This document shows, piece after piece, positions 1 through 7,150 of a stretch of DNA of 11,986 nt (the stretch's first letter is position 1; the number at the start of each line of letters is the position of its first letter). The position numbers and the translations under genes were made by a program. The notes under the pieces were generated by a model that did no database searches, was not told the origin of the DNA, and was given only the letters and a program-made list of their open reading frames with translations. The stretch covers positions 1 through 11,986 of the forward strand of contig JAODGF010000084.1 of the NCBI GenBank assembly GCA_025464645.1. The letters are read 5' to 3'. Source of the DNA: Methanosarcinales archaeon (lineage in GTDB: Archaea; Halobacteriota; Syntropharchaeia; Alkanophagales; Methanospirareceae).

Positions 1-984
1 AAGGAGAAGGAGCTTACGATTGTAGATTCCGCTGATAGGATAGTGACAGTGAAAGAGCCAGTGAAGAGGATAGTAGTTATCAGTAGTTATGCTGCTGAAA
101 CGCTTTGCGCTTTCGGAGCGCAAGATAGGATCGTTGGGGTCGACGAATATACAAAGAAGAATGCAAAGGAATTAAAAACATTCTTGGAGGTCAAACCTTC
201 GGTTGGAAAGAGTTACAATTGGGATATGGAAAAGATATTGGAACTGAATCCTGATATTGTGCTTACTTATGCAGTCTCGTCTTTCATGTCTCCAGAGGAT
301 GAGGAAACGTTGAATGCTGCCGGTATTCCGTTGGTTCAAATGGATTTCTACGTGGTGTACAACTATTTCAGAGAGATCAGAGCCATGGGATGGATGCTGG
401 ATAACCAAGAAAGGGCTGAAGAACTTATCAAACTCGAGAAGCAATACTTTGACCTCATAGAAGAGAGGGTAAAAGATTTAAAGGAAGAACAAAAACCTCG
501 GGTGTATCTTGAGTCTTGGGTGGATTATTATACTTTCGGTTCAGGAACCTCAAATTATGATAGTCTCATCGAGTGTGGTGGTATCAGTATTTTTGCCGAC
601 TTATCAGGCTATTCAAAGGTAGACCCTGAGGCGGTGATTGAGAGAAACCCACAAGTAATTATCAAGATGGTTTATGCGGGAATGGTTTCCTGTCCCAACG
701 GATATGATGTGACTGATACGGGTCCGATGGAGGAGTTTAGAAACACTATTATGAGCCGTCCTGGCTTTGATAACCTCGATGCAGTTAAGAGCGGTCATGT
801 ATACCTTCTCAGCAATAATGCTGCATCAACGCATTCAAGTGTTTGGCGTTCCTACATTGCCAAGTACTTGCATCCTGACCTGTTCGAGGATATAGACCCG
901 GTAGCTATTCACAGAGAGTGGCTGGAACGATTCCTTGGCATAGAGTATAAGGGCGTGTATGCATATCCGACCTACCCTGTATAA
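1..984 (+). CDS. Iron/cobalamin-family ABC transporter substrate-binding protein, 5'-truncated by window edge
   Basis: Extracytoplasmic solute-binding component of an ABC importer of the BtuF/FepB class (PF01497-like), which delivers corrinoids, haem, siderophores or related metal chelates to a permease/ATPase pair. The frame is open from base 1, and its translation from base 13 (LTIVDSADRIVTV) is the usual family opening before RIVVISSYAAETLCAFGA, so the GTG at 43 is not the true start and the signal peptide lies upstream. Typical marks are the early S-Y-A-A-E ligand-loop region, DRIVGVDEYTK, NPDIVLTY, the long central helix, GHVYLLSNN near the C-terminus and the ending HPDLFEDIDPVAIHREWLERF, which resembles binding proteins of methanogenic archaea. 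The gene stops at TAA 982-984 and is followed by a terminator-like hairpin, so it probably ends an upstream transport operon whose permease and ATPase are not visible. The substrate cannot be told from the sequence. Confidence 0.9.
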   Translation, partial: KEKELTIVDSADRIVTVKEPVKRIVVISSYAAETLCAFGAQDRIVGVDEYTKKNAKELKTFLEVKPSVGKSYNWDMEKILELNPDIVLTYAVSSFMSPEDEETLNAAGIPLVQMDFYVVYNYFREIRAMGWMLDNQERAEELIKLEKQYFDLIEERVKDLKEEQKPRVYLESWVDYYTFGSGTSNYDSLIECGGISIFADLSGYSKVDPEAVIERNPQVIIKMVYAGMVSCPNGYDVTDTGPMEEFRNTIMSRPGFDNLDAVKSGHVYLLSNNAASTHSSVWRSYIAKYLHPDLFEDIDPVAIHREWLERFLGIEYKGVYAYPTYPV

Positions 985-1100
985 TAAACACAGAACTAAA
1001 CGGCGAGATAAAAGAGCAATACGAAAAAACACTTTCTTTTAGAAAAAGAACCTGTGTTAAGAAAGGAATAAAAAAGGAGGTGAAAGAAGAAAAATTTGTT

Positions 1101-1137
1101 GGGGGCTTTTTTCCCCTCCCTTTATTTTTTATTTTTT
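1101..1137 (+). terminator. GC hairpin plus T-tract, probable terminator of the binding-protein operon
   Basis: GGGG at 1101-1104 can pair with CCCC at 1113-1116 across a T-rich loop, and two runs of six T follow at 1125-1130 and 1132-1137. Archaeal RNA polymerase terminates at oligo-T tracts even without a hairpin, so this is a good transcript end for the binding-protein gene. It separates that gene from the methyltransferase operon. The rest of the 985-1197 gap holds only a 7-bp inverted repeat (AACACAG 987-993 and CTGTGTT 1052-1058) and a Shine-Dalgarno-like AAGGAGGTGA near 1074-1083 with no convincing gene behind it. I see no clear TATA box for the following operon. Confidence 0.6.
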
Positions 1138-1197
1138 GTCACACATACTATGCATTGATATCGAAGAAGAATTAAAAATGTGAGGAAGCGAAATAAA

Positions 1198-2025
1198 ATG
1201 GAAATAAACTGGGAACAGTTATGGATGGATGCAAGAAAGCACTCTGTTCTATCGAAATATCGCAAAGACGTTGGAATAGAGAGATGGGATAAAAGTGCAG
1301 AAGATTACAGCGACCGGATAAAGAGAAATGGTTATAAATACGGACACCAAATAATAGCGGTAATAAAAGAGCTTATAAAACCCGATTTTGAGGTTCTGGA
1401 TGTGGGTGCAGGTCCTGGAACGCTTGCTCTACCTCTTGCAAAACTTGTTAAAAAAGTAACTGCATTAGACCCCTCAACGGGAATGCTCAAGCTACTGGAA
1501 GAAAACGCAGTTGCGGTGGGGGTTAAAAATATCGAGACGCTAAATAAAACATGGCAGGAGGTTGACGATGCCGAAATCCGGGAGAAATTTGACCTGGTAA
1601 TCTCGTCGAACGTCCTGTGGCAGTTTGATGATGTAGGAACACAATTAATGAGATTGCACGATGCATCAAGAAAATATTGCTGTGTAGTTCATCATGCAGA
1701 ATTGACAATTGATGAGCTGTGGTACAAAATGTGGTCCGAGATTATGAATGAAGAATACAATTTTGATGTAGACTATATCTATATCTACAATATCTTATAC
1801 AGCAAAGGGATTTATGCGAATGTCAAGGTCATAGATTCTGAGCATATCTGGGAGAAAACGGTAGACGATGCAATAGCATATTACGAGCATCATTTTGATC
1901 TGCACACAGAAATTACGCCGGGAGTCAAGGAAATAATCAGGGATTGTGTAGTAGGGAATGCCGTGAATGGCGTTTATCGTAGTGAGAGCAAAACGAAGAG
2001 TGCGGTAATGTGGTGGAAAAAATGA
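1198..2025 (+). CDS. Class I SAM-dependent methyltransferase
   Basis: Rossmann-fold SAM methyltransferase of about 275 aa, substrate unknown. Motif I is VLDVGAGPGTLALPL (residues 67-80 from the ATG), followed by the acidic strand-2 end TALDPSTGML (88-97) and the strand-4 motif FDLVISSNVLWQF (131-143). A Trp-rich C-terminal half contains VIDSEHIWEKTVDDA, and the protein ends MWWKK. I choose ATG 1198 because GAGGAA (1182-1187) sits about 10 bases upstream. The GTG at 1180 would add six residues and has no Shine-Dalgarno of its own. The gene ends 10 bases before the next start, so it is the first gene of a methyltransferase, DHPS-like and Gate-protein operon. The short N-terminal helical region (WDKSAEDYSDRI) resembles small-molecule methyltransferases more than RNA or protein methylases. 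Family confidence is high; the substrate is unassigned. Confidence 0.88.
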   Translation: MEINWEQLWMDARKHSVLSKYRKDVGIERWDKSAEDYSDRIKRNGYKYGHQIIAVIKELIKPDFEVLDVGAGPGTLALPLAKLVKKVTALDPSTGMLKLLEENAVAVGVKNIETLNKTWQEVDDAEIREKFDLVISSNVLWQFDDVGTQLMRLHDASRKYCCVVHHAELTIDELWYKMWSEIMNEEYNFDVDYIYIYNILYSKGIYANVKVIDSEHIWEKTVDDAIAYYEHHFDLHTEITPGVKEIIRDCVVGNAVNGVYRSESKTKSAVMWWKK

Positions 2026-2035
2026 GTAAAAACCA

Positions 2036-3547
2036 ATGAAAATCCTTGTAGTAACCGGGCGTCTGGCGGAATATGGCGTAAAAAAAGCCGTAAAAGATTC
2101 TGCAGACGTGCTTGTAGTAGATATAAATATCGCTGCATTTATCAAGCCAAAATTATTAAAACGTTCTCTCCACTCCTTTAAAACGTACACCGGTTACGAT
2201 TTAATCCTGATTCCAGGCTTAATACCTGCGGATTTTTCTGACGTGGAAAAAGAACTCAGTGTAAAAATTCGGCTTGGACCCATGGATGTAAGAGATTTGG
2301 ATTTTGTGCTCAGCTATTCCGAAGAGCTGAAATTTTCGAAAACCATTCCAGCATGTGAATTACTCACTCGGAAGTTGCGGGCTAAGGCTCATGATAAACT
2401 ACAAAGTATCGAAAAGGCAAGTGGTTACGCATTCAAAATAAGGGATTTGAAAATAGGTGGTGGAGTCATGAAAGTGATGGCAGAGATAGCTGATGCCACA
2501 CGAATGAGTGAAGAAGAATTAACGAAAAGAATAATTGATTTCAGGGAAGAGGGTGCGGATATAATAGACCTCGGGATTGCACTGGATGCAACGGTTAAGG
2601 ATGTTCAAAGAACTGCTGAAATCGCAAAGTCTGCTGAAGTTCCTCTGAGTATAGATACCAAAAATCCCGAGTTAATAAAATCTGCTATTGATGAAGGAAT
2701 AGATTTAGTGCTTAATTTAGATAGTAATATTATTAAAGAGATTGGCAAATACATTGCATCTAACGAAGTGCCCGCTGTGGTGATACCCGATGAGCCGGTA
2801 GTGGCACGAAGCGGCGTGAGCAGACTCAAACCTCGCATCTTAAACCTCAAATCTAATATCGAACTTGCAAAGTCTTTAGGTATTGTGGTAATTGCAAATC
2901 CAACGCTTAATCCAATCGGTTCTGATTTCACCGGTTCCATCTGCCGGTACTATGAATTCAGGCAGCATGATAACGAGACACCCCTACTCCTGGAAGTAAA
3001 AGACATCACAGAATTAATAGACGCTGATTCAATTGGAGTGAATGCAATATTGGCTGGATTTGGAATGGAAATTGGCGTTAGTATTTTGCTCACTTCTGAA
3101 TACAGCGATAAAACAGTGGGGTGCATAAATGAATTAAAAACCGCTGCTCAGATGATGCTGCTTGCCAGGCAAAGAAATTGCGCACCAAAAGATATTGGGA
3201 TTGATTTGTTACAGTTAAAAGAAAAAAGACGGCACAAAGAAATGAATACCCTCATAAATGACATTCCGTGCGTGCACGCAACGCAAAATGAAAAATGGAC
3301 TGCCGACCCTGCTGGATGTTTCAAAATAGGAATTACAGAATCCAAAGAAATAGCGGCAATACACGAGATACGGAAACACAGAAGCGAAGTAATTATTGGA
3401 AATACTGCAAAAGAAGTTCTTGATACTATTTTGAGAGAAGGTTTGGTTACACGTTTAGACCATGCAGGCTATCTCGGGCGCGAATTGATGAAAGCCGAAT
3501 TGGCACTGAAGTTTGGTAGGAGTTATGAACAGGAACAGGACATTTGA
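2036..3547 (+). CDS. Archaeal dihydropteroate synthase-like protein (pterin-binding TIM barrel with DUF4346-type C-terminus)
   Basis: Matches the archaeal family once catalogued as 'dihydropteroate synthase-related protein' (MJ0107-like, TIGR00284). Three regions are visible. Residues 1-110 are a small Rossmann-like region starting KILVVTGRL, with VDINIAAFIKP and YDLILIPGLIPADFSDV. Residues 144-380 are a pterin-binding-type TIM barrel with EEGADIIDLGIALD, PLSIDTKNPELIKSAIDEG, IDLVLNLDSN and the family element TELIDADSIGVNAILAGFG. Residues 400-503 are a C-terminal part with ADPAGCFKIGI and HAGYLGRELMKAELALKFGR, as in DUF4346. At 503 aa it is about full length. The family occurs in archaea lacking bacterial DHPS and its reaction is not settled, to my knowledge; a role in tetrahydromethanopterin synthesis or pterin/C1 chemistry is a family-level proposal. 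It lies 10 bases after the methyltransferase and 7 before the Gate protein, so all three are probably co-transcribed. Confidence 0.9.
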   Translation: MKILVVTGRLAEYGVKKAVKDSADVLVVDINIAAFIKPKLLKRSLHSFKTYTGYDLILIPGLIPADFSDVEKELSVKIRLGPMDVRDLDFVLSYSEELKFSKTIPACELLTRKLRAKAHDKLQSIEKASGYAFKIRDLKIGGGVMKVMAEIADATRMSEEELTKRIIDFREEGADIIDLGIALDATVKDVQRTAEIAKSAEVPLSIDTKNPELIKSAIDEGIDLVLNLDSNIIKEIGKYIASNEVPAVVIPDEPVVARSGVSRLKPRILNLKSNIELAKSLGIVVIANPTLNPIGSDFTGSICRYYEFRQHDNETPLLLEVKDITELIDADSIGVNAILAGFGMEIGVSILLTSEYSDKTVGCINELKTAAQMMLLARQRNCAPKDIGIDLLQLKEKRRHKEMNTLINDIPCVHATQNEKWTADPAGCFKIGITESKEIAAIHEIRKHRSEVIIGNTAKEVLDTILREGLVTRLDHAGYLGRELMKAELALKFGRSYEQEQDI

Positions 3548-3554
3548 AGAGTAA

Positions 3555-4544
3555 ATGACACCTATTGACGTATTTACGAGTGCAGGGGAATTATCACTGT
3601 GGTTCCTTGCAAAGACGTTACCTTTTATGATAATAGGAGTTATCTTCGCAGAATTAATAGTTGCATTGAAAGTAGTTGATAAAATAGCTTTTATTGCACG
3701 ACCAATCACGAATTTTACACATCTACGTGACGAATGTGGGGCGAGCTTCCTCACTGCTTTTGTATCTGCGACATCGGCAAATGCAATGCTTGCTGCTTTT
3801 TACAAGGATAAACTGATAGATAAGAAGGAGTTATTTATAGCGTCAATGATGACTTCCTTTCCCGCAATCGTGATGCACTGGCGTCCAATGCTGCCTGTTT
3901 TAATACCTTTGCTCGGCATCGTGGGGATAATTTACTTTGGCATTCTAACACTCGTGGGGTTGATAAAGACCATGCTTATAATGATTGCCGGCAGGGTTCT
4001 ATTGCAAAAGAAGGATAGAAGCCAGAGTCAGAACGGTAAATATCGAAATGCAGACGAAGGTGAAGGAAATAAACCAGAGAAACGCCCATCGCTAAAAGAA
4101 GCAGTGAAGATAAGTTTGCAAACATCCACGCCGGTAATAAAGAGAATCGTGGCTATAACCATACCAACAACGTTTATCGTGTTCATATTGATGGAAATAG
4201 GCGTTTTTGACACTTTTGCTTCTTATTTGAGTGGTGTTAGCACTTATTTCCCTATACCTCTTGAAGGTTTAACGATAATTGCAGCGCAATTCGGGAACTT
4301 TATTGCCGCGAACACGATAGCGAGTAATCTTTTAACAACTGGTGTGCTAACAGGTAAGGAGGTAGTCATAACGCTCCTCGTCGCTGATGTTCTATCCACC
4401 ATCATGGTGACGGTAAGGTGGCTGATACCTTATTATCTTGGTATATTTGGTCCGAGGATAGGAACGGAGATAATGGTCTTAGCTACGACGATAAGAACAG
4501 GAATAATGATTGTAGTGATTTTCGCTCTGGCGCTGTTCTGGTAA
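3555..4544 (+). CDS. Gate (nucleoside-recognition) domain polytopic membrane protein, paralog of the one at 10791
   Basis: Integral membrane protein of 329 aa with about eight hydrophobic segments in two halves (roughly residues 15-150 and 195-329). The halves are joined by a charged hydrophilic linker at 151-190 (KKDRSQSQNGKYRNADEGEG...). Each half resembles the Gate domain (PF07670) shared by nucleoside transporters, spore-maturation proteins and the membrane part of FeoB. There is no GTPase domain, so it is not FeoB itself. Notable stretches are ASFLTAFVSATSANAMLAAFY (about 63-83), MMTSFPAIVMHW, EGLTIIAAQFGNFIAANTIA (237-256) and the C-terminal RWLIPYYLGIFGPRIG, which aligns with HAFIPYNVSFFGRKLG in the protein at 10791. 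The Shine-Dalgarno is weak, and the start lies 7 bases behind the preceding stop, suggesting translational coupling. Substrate unknown; a metal chelate, cofactor precursor or nucleobase-like compound are all possible. Confidence 0.85.
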   Translation: MTPIDVFTSAGELSLWFLAKTLPFMIIGVIFAELIVALKVVDKIAFIARPITNFTHLRDECGASFLTAFVSATSANAMLAAFYKDKLIDKKELFIASMMTSFPAIVMHWRPMLPVLIPLLGIVGIIYFGILTLVGLIKTMLIMIAGRVLLQKKDRSQSQNGKYRNADEGEGNKPEKRPSLKEAVKISLQTSTPVIKRIVAITIPTTFIVFILMEIGVFDTFASYLSGVSTYFPIPLEGLTIIAAQFGNFIAANTIASNLLTTGVLTGKEVVITLLVADVLSTIMVTVRWLIPYYLGIFGPRIGTEIMVLATTIRTGIMIVVIFALALFW

Positions 4545-4550
4545 ATATCA

Positions 4551-4565
4551 AAAAGCTTTTATATA
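4551..4565 (+). promoter_or_regulatory. Archaeal BRE/TATA promoter for the nitrogenase-like operon
   Basis: A-rich BRE-like AAAAGC runs directly into the TATA element TTTTATATA (4557-4565), a strong archaeal promoter pattern. Transcription would start about 25 bases downstream, near 4585-4592. It lies just after the stop of the first Gate gene and before the 36-codon ORF and the 496-aa nitrogenase-like gene, so the second operon can be expressed independently. AAAAGCTTTT (4551-4560) is a perfect palindrome overlapping BRE and TATA and could serve as an operator, but that is only a guess. Confidence 0.65.
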
Positions 4566-4616
4566 CTATCAAATATTATATATCTTAAGAAATTAACAAA
4601 AAAGGAGGCGATATGT

Positions 4617-4727
4617 ATGAATAATAAGAAGAATAAAGTTGGCAACTCGAATATCGCGTGGGCGAAAACCAGAAAAGATGATGAAGATAGGCGACGAAAT
4701 CAGGAAGAGGGCAAAAGGGAAATATAG
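4617..4727 (+). CDS. Small charged ORF (36 aa) with strong Shine-Dalgarno, upstream of the 496-aa nitrogenase-like gene
   Basis: Encodes a 36-residue peptide starting MNNKKNKVGNSNIAWAKTRK and ending REI, rich in K, R, D, E and N, with no membrane segment and no cysteine. It is preceded by AAAGGAGG (4601-4608), the best ribosome-binding site in the window, 8 bases from the ATG. A nearer ATG at 4613 gives only three codons. The ORF lies at the predicted start of the transcript from the 4551-4565 promoter and ends 11 bases before the ATG of the next gene. It could be a small protein, a leader peptide whose translation affects the downstream gene, or a chance frame behind a decaying gene start. 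I recognise no family. Confidence 0.4.
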   Translation: MNNKKNKVGNSNIAWAKTRKDDEDRRRNQEEGKREI

Positions 4728-4738
4728 GTAGGTGGGAA

Positions 4739-6229
4739 ATGAGTGATAATAATTTTAGTTACAAACTATTACCGGAGGATTTCATGGTCAGCAGCGTCTG
4801 GAGTCTGCCCATTCATGGCAGAGCTGCGCTGGGCGGTAAGCTTTCCTGTGCCACCACGGTTGCAACGTCGTTAAAAAACACCGTTCTCCTCCTACACGGA
4901 CCCATCGGCTGCGCATATCAGCGGAGAATGAACCCGTGCAGGAGCTGGAATCCCATTTACGATTTCCCCTGCACTGCACTAACAGAAGCGGAAACCGTTT
5001 ACGGCGCTTACGATAAACTCTTAGGTGCAATTGAAGATGTATATGACAAATACAAGCCAGAACTTATCATGGTTATTTCTTCCGATGTTGCTGACCAGAT
5101 TGGGGACTATATGGATGCGGTGAGGGAAGAAGCGAAAGTACCTTGCGAAATAGTCGTATCCACATTGGTGTCCTGCGAGCAAGATAGTGTCATGACAAAA
5201 AGAGGCTTCAGCGTAATCAGAAATGCGTTGATAACGCAGTTATTACAGAACGTAGATGAAACTGAGACTGAGAAGGACGATAAATCCATAAACATCGCTA
5301 CACTCGTCCAGTTCCCTGACGAGGGACAGAGGTATATTGAACTCAAATCGTTGATTGAGGAAATGGGATTGCATGCAAATGGATTCTATTTCGCCAACAA
5401 TACCGTTGATGACATCAAGCGAATACCAAGAGCTCCTGCAACCGTTGTTAATTATGCCACCGAGGAATGGACAGAATTTCTCGGAAAAAAATACGGCATG
5501 AAATATATAGAGGAATATCCAGAGCCAAGGTACACGTCCATTGAGGAAGGTCCTTATGGCTTTGATAATGTAGATAGACTGCTGTTGAACATCGGTAATA
5601 CTTACAACATCCAGGGAGAAGCAGAGGAAGTTGCCGAGCACGGGAGGAGAGAAGCAGAAGAAGCTCTTGCCAAACATCTGCCTTCGCTTAAGGAGAAATC
5701 CTTAGCCGTGGTTGGCTCTTACTACGGTGGTTACTCATCTGATTTGATCAGATATTGCGGTATGAAATGCGAGCTCCTCGTTCTCAAGTTCAGAACTGGC
5801 ACGAATTTTGATATGCTTCTAAATGATGAAGCAAAAGAGAGAACAGTGGGAATGTGGGTTGATTTTTGCTCTAATTATGATTCTGACCCAGAAATAATGG
5901 TCGAGCCAAGTCTTGAAGAGGAACTCAAGGCATTAAAGCGCACAAAGCCTGACCTGGTAGTGCCTCCGGCTCTTGGCACGAGTGCTTGGTGGTATGAGAA
6001 ACACGGTTTCAAAACACTCGTACCTAACAGGCTGTTTGGCTATTTCTTCCGACTTGGCTACTGGACGGTCGTTGATGCAGCTATTGAAGCTCGTAGAGCA
6101 CTTGAACGACCATGCAGTTCCGAACCCCTGCTGTCAATGCTTGACCAGGACGAGGAATATGGTGGTTTAACTAAATATTGGGCTAATAACGCCAGAGTAT
6201 TTCGGCAGATGTGGTATGAAGAGGTGTAG
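4739..6229 (+). CDS. Nitrogenase component 1-like protein (496 aa), degenerate P-cluster ligands
   Basis: Member of the NifD/NifK/BchN/BchB/CfbD superfamily (oxidoreductase/nitrogenase component 1). The signature region is LLLHGPIGCAY (50-60), TALTEAETVYGA (79-90) and VISSDVADQIGDYMDAV (112-128). Later Rossmann domains contain IATLVQFPDEGQRYIELKSL, LAVVGSYYGGYSSDLIRYCG (322-341), KPDLVVPPALGTS (403-415) and the C-terminal PNRLFGYFFRLGY (429-441). Compared with NifK by spacing, only the middle P-cluster cysteine (C58) is kept: the first ligand position is G33, with C37 four residues on, and the third is D116. Extra cysteines C67 and C78 lie close to C58. Nothing resembles the FeMo-co cysteine ligand of NifD. 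It follows the 36-codon ORF, with a Shine-Dalgarno-like AGGTGG just upstream. It is most likely a subunit of an electron-transfer reductase or a scaffold; its substrate is unknown and no NifH-type partner is in view. Confidence 0.88.
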   Translation: MSDNNFSYKLLPEDFMVSSVWSLPIHGRAALGGKLSCATTVATSLKNTVLLLHGPIGCAYQRRMNPCRSWNPIYDFPCTALTEAETVYGAYDKLLGAIEDVYDKYKPELIMVISSDVADQIGDYMDAVREEAKVPCEIVVSTLVSCEQDSVMTKRGFSVIRNALITQLLQNVDETETEKDDKSINIATLVQFPDEGQRYIELKSLIEEMGLHANGFYFANNTVDDIKRIPRAPATVVNYATEEWTEFLGKKYGMKYIEEYPEPRYTSIEEGPYGFDNVDRLLLNIGNTYNIQGEAEEVAEHGRREAEEALAKHLPSLKEKSLAVVGSYYGGYSSDLIRYCGMKCELLVLKFRTGTNFDMLLNDEAKERTVGMWVDFCSNYDSDPEIMVEPSLEEELKALKRTKPDLVVPPALGTSAWWYEKHGFKTLVPNRLFGYFFRLGYWTVVDAAIEARRALERPCSSEPLLSMLDQDEEYGGLTKYWANNARVFRQMWYEEV

Positions 6230-6232
6230 AGG

Positions 6233-6370
6233 AGGTGTTAGGTTATAGGCTATAGGTAGATGAAATGGGAGAGATAAAGGGGTTTGAGGACCTGAAAGTG
6301 TGGCAGAAGAGCCATGAACTTGTGTTAGAAGTCTATAAAGCTACGCAGCAATTTCCGAAACCTAACACCT
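6233..6370. repeat. 12-bp perfect inverted repeat bracketing an S23-like gene fragment
   Basis: AGGTGTTAGGTT at 6233-6244 is the exact reverse complement of AACCTAACACCT at 6359-6370. Both ends are embedded in TAGG/CCTA-rich sequence (TTATAGGCTATAGG on the left, AAAGCCTAAA on the right). The repeat encloses about 114 bases containing the start of a four-helix-bundle protein gene. This looks like a small intervening-sequence-like or palindromic mobile element with an internal deletion, inserted between the nitrogenase-like gene and the methyltransferases. The repeat is seen directly; mobility is inferred. Confidence 0.6.
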
Positions 6371-6372
6371 AA
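6265..6372 (+). pseudogene. N-terminal fragment of an S23/four-helix-bundle (23S rRNA intervening-sequence) protein
   Basis: The frame starting at ATG 6265 encodes MGEIKGFEDLKVWQKSHELV, followed by LEVYKATQQFPK, then PNT and a stop. This matches the first 30 or so residues of the four-helix-bundle family (TIGR02436/S23-like: F-x-D-L-x-V-W-Q-x-(A/S)-H-E-L, then Y-x-x-T-x-x-F-P-K). Full proteins have about 115-130 aa and continue with a segment like E-x-x-G-L-T-x-Q-x-R-R-A. Here translation runs into the right arm of the inverted repeat right after FPK and stops, so about three quarters of the protein is missing. It is therefore a relic, not a functional gene. Such genes occur in 23S rRNA intervening sequences and scattered in genomes, often near short repeats. 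No close ribosome-binding site is needed to explain it. Confidence 0.75.
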
Positions 6373-6374
6373 AG

Positions 6375-6391
6375 CCTAAATAAAAATGGAC
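6375..6391 (+). repeat. 17-bp repeat, copy 1, spanning the start codon of the methyltransferase at 6386
   Basis: CCTAAATAAAAATGGAC occurs here and again, identically, at 8056-8072, each time with the ATG of the following gene inside it. Neither gene has a Shine-Dalgarno. An in-frame TAA (6377-6379) nine bases before the ATG fixes 6386 as the first possible start. The repeat adjoins the right arm of the inverted repeat and may be the end of the same small element. Confidence 0.6.
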
Positions 6392-7150
6392 AAAGTAGAA
6401 AAAGTGAGGGAATGCTGGGATAACCTTGCATTCGAATACGATTACAAAAACAGCCCTAAATGGTTCTGGACCAATCCAGAAGCATGGGCGAGGGAGATAG
6501 ATCGCCGGATTTCTGATTCTGACGGAAATAAGATTTTGGATGTCGGCTGCGGCGCTGGTGTTATATCAATTCCACTTTCGAGTAGATTTGCTGTGACGAG
6601 TTTGGACTTCTCTTCAAAAATGCTTTTGCAATTGAAAAGTAGAAAAGAAGACATGGAGTGTGAACTGGAAATAATCAATGCAGATGCTCATCAGCTTCCG
6701 TTTAAAGACGAAAGTTTCGATTTTGTGGTTTGTCGATTCGCTGTCTGGCCTTTACACGAGCCACAGCGTGCAATCTCGGAAATGGCTCGCGTGGCGAAGA
6801 AAAAAATAATAATTATGGAAGGAGACTGGCATAAGACGAAGATAACACTGAGGCATAAGATATTTGGCAGACCGGTCTATAATTTTCACTTCTTACTTTA
6901 CAAACTTAGGACCGGAAGGGAGCCGAAGAAGCAATTTGAAGAGATGAAGAAGTATCATAAAAGCAGCACTTCCTTGGAGAAGATAAAAGAATGGCTTAAG
7001 AATTGCGAGGTTGAGATAAAAGAGGTGGATTACTCGCTTAAAGAGCGAGTATCAACGAAGAAATCGAAGTTCTTGCGTGCTATTACAGGATTTGAGGAAG
7101 AGATGTTCGTTCTGGTAGGAGAGGTGATGAAGAATGAGGGAAAAACCTGA
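6386..7150 (+). CDS. Class I SAM-dependent methyltransferase (first of a tandem pair)
   Basis: Small-molecule-type SAM methyltransferase (UbiE/Methyltransf_11-like), 254 aa. Motif I is ILDVGCGAGVISIPL (50-64), strand-2 acid D74 in SLDFSSKML (72-80), adenine-binding region INADAHQLPF (97-106) with an acidic residue, and the post-II motif VVCRFAVWPLHEPQ (114-127). The C-terminal 100 residues are basic and charged (RTGREPKKQFEEMKKYHKSS) and probably form the substrate cap. The pattern C-R/K-F-A-x-W-P is shared with the next gene (CKFALWPVPNPQ), so the two are paralogs. The gene lies between nitrogenase-like genes and overlaps the next methyltransferase by 17 bases. It has no Shine-Dalgarno; its start lies in the 17-bp repeat, so translation may be atypical or the upstream region was altered by insertion. 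Substrate unknown. Confidence 0.88.
   Translation: MDKVEKVRECWDNLAFEYDYKNSPKWFWTNPEAWAREIDRRISDSDGNKILDVGCGAGVISIPLSSRFAVTSLDFSSKMLLQLKSRKEDMECELEIINADAHQLPFKDESFDFVVCRFAVWPLHEPQRAISEMARVAKKKIIIMEGDWHKTKITLRHKIFGRPVYNFHFLLYKLRTGREPKKQFEEMKKYHKSSTSLEKIKEWLKNCEVEIKEVDYSLKERVSTKKSKFLRAITGFEEEMFVLVGEVMKNEGKT

Noticed and set aside
43..984. Complete binding-protein gene starting at GTG 43
   Set aside because: The frame is open to base 1 and the residues before 43 match the family, so this GTG is internal and the true start is outside the window.
1074..1174. Small gene behind the AAGGAGGTGA sequence, starting GTG 1080
   Set aside because: The start codon lies inside the Shine-Dalgarno itself, and the short frame is just the translated T-rich terminator.
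3555..4544. FeoB ferrous iron transporter
   Set aside because: There is resemblance to the FeoB membrane part only; no N-terminal GTPase motifs are present in either Gate protein.
5243..5677. 144-codon open frame on the minus strand
   Set aside because: It lies wholly opposite a well-supported nitrogenase-like gene, has no recognisable family features and is a shadow of that gene's codon pattern.
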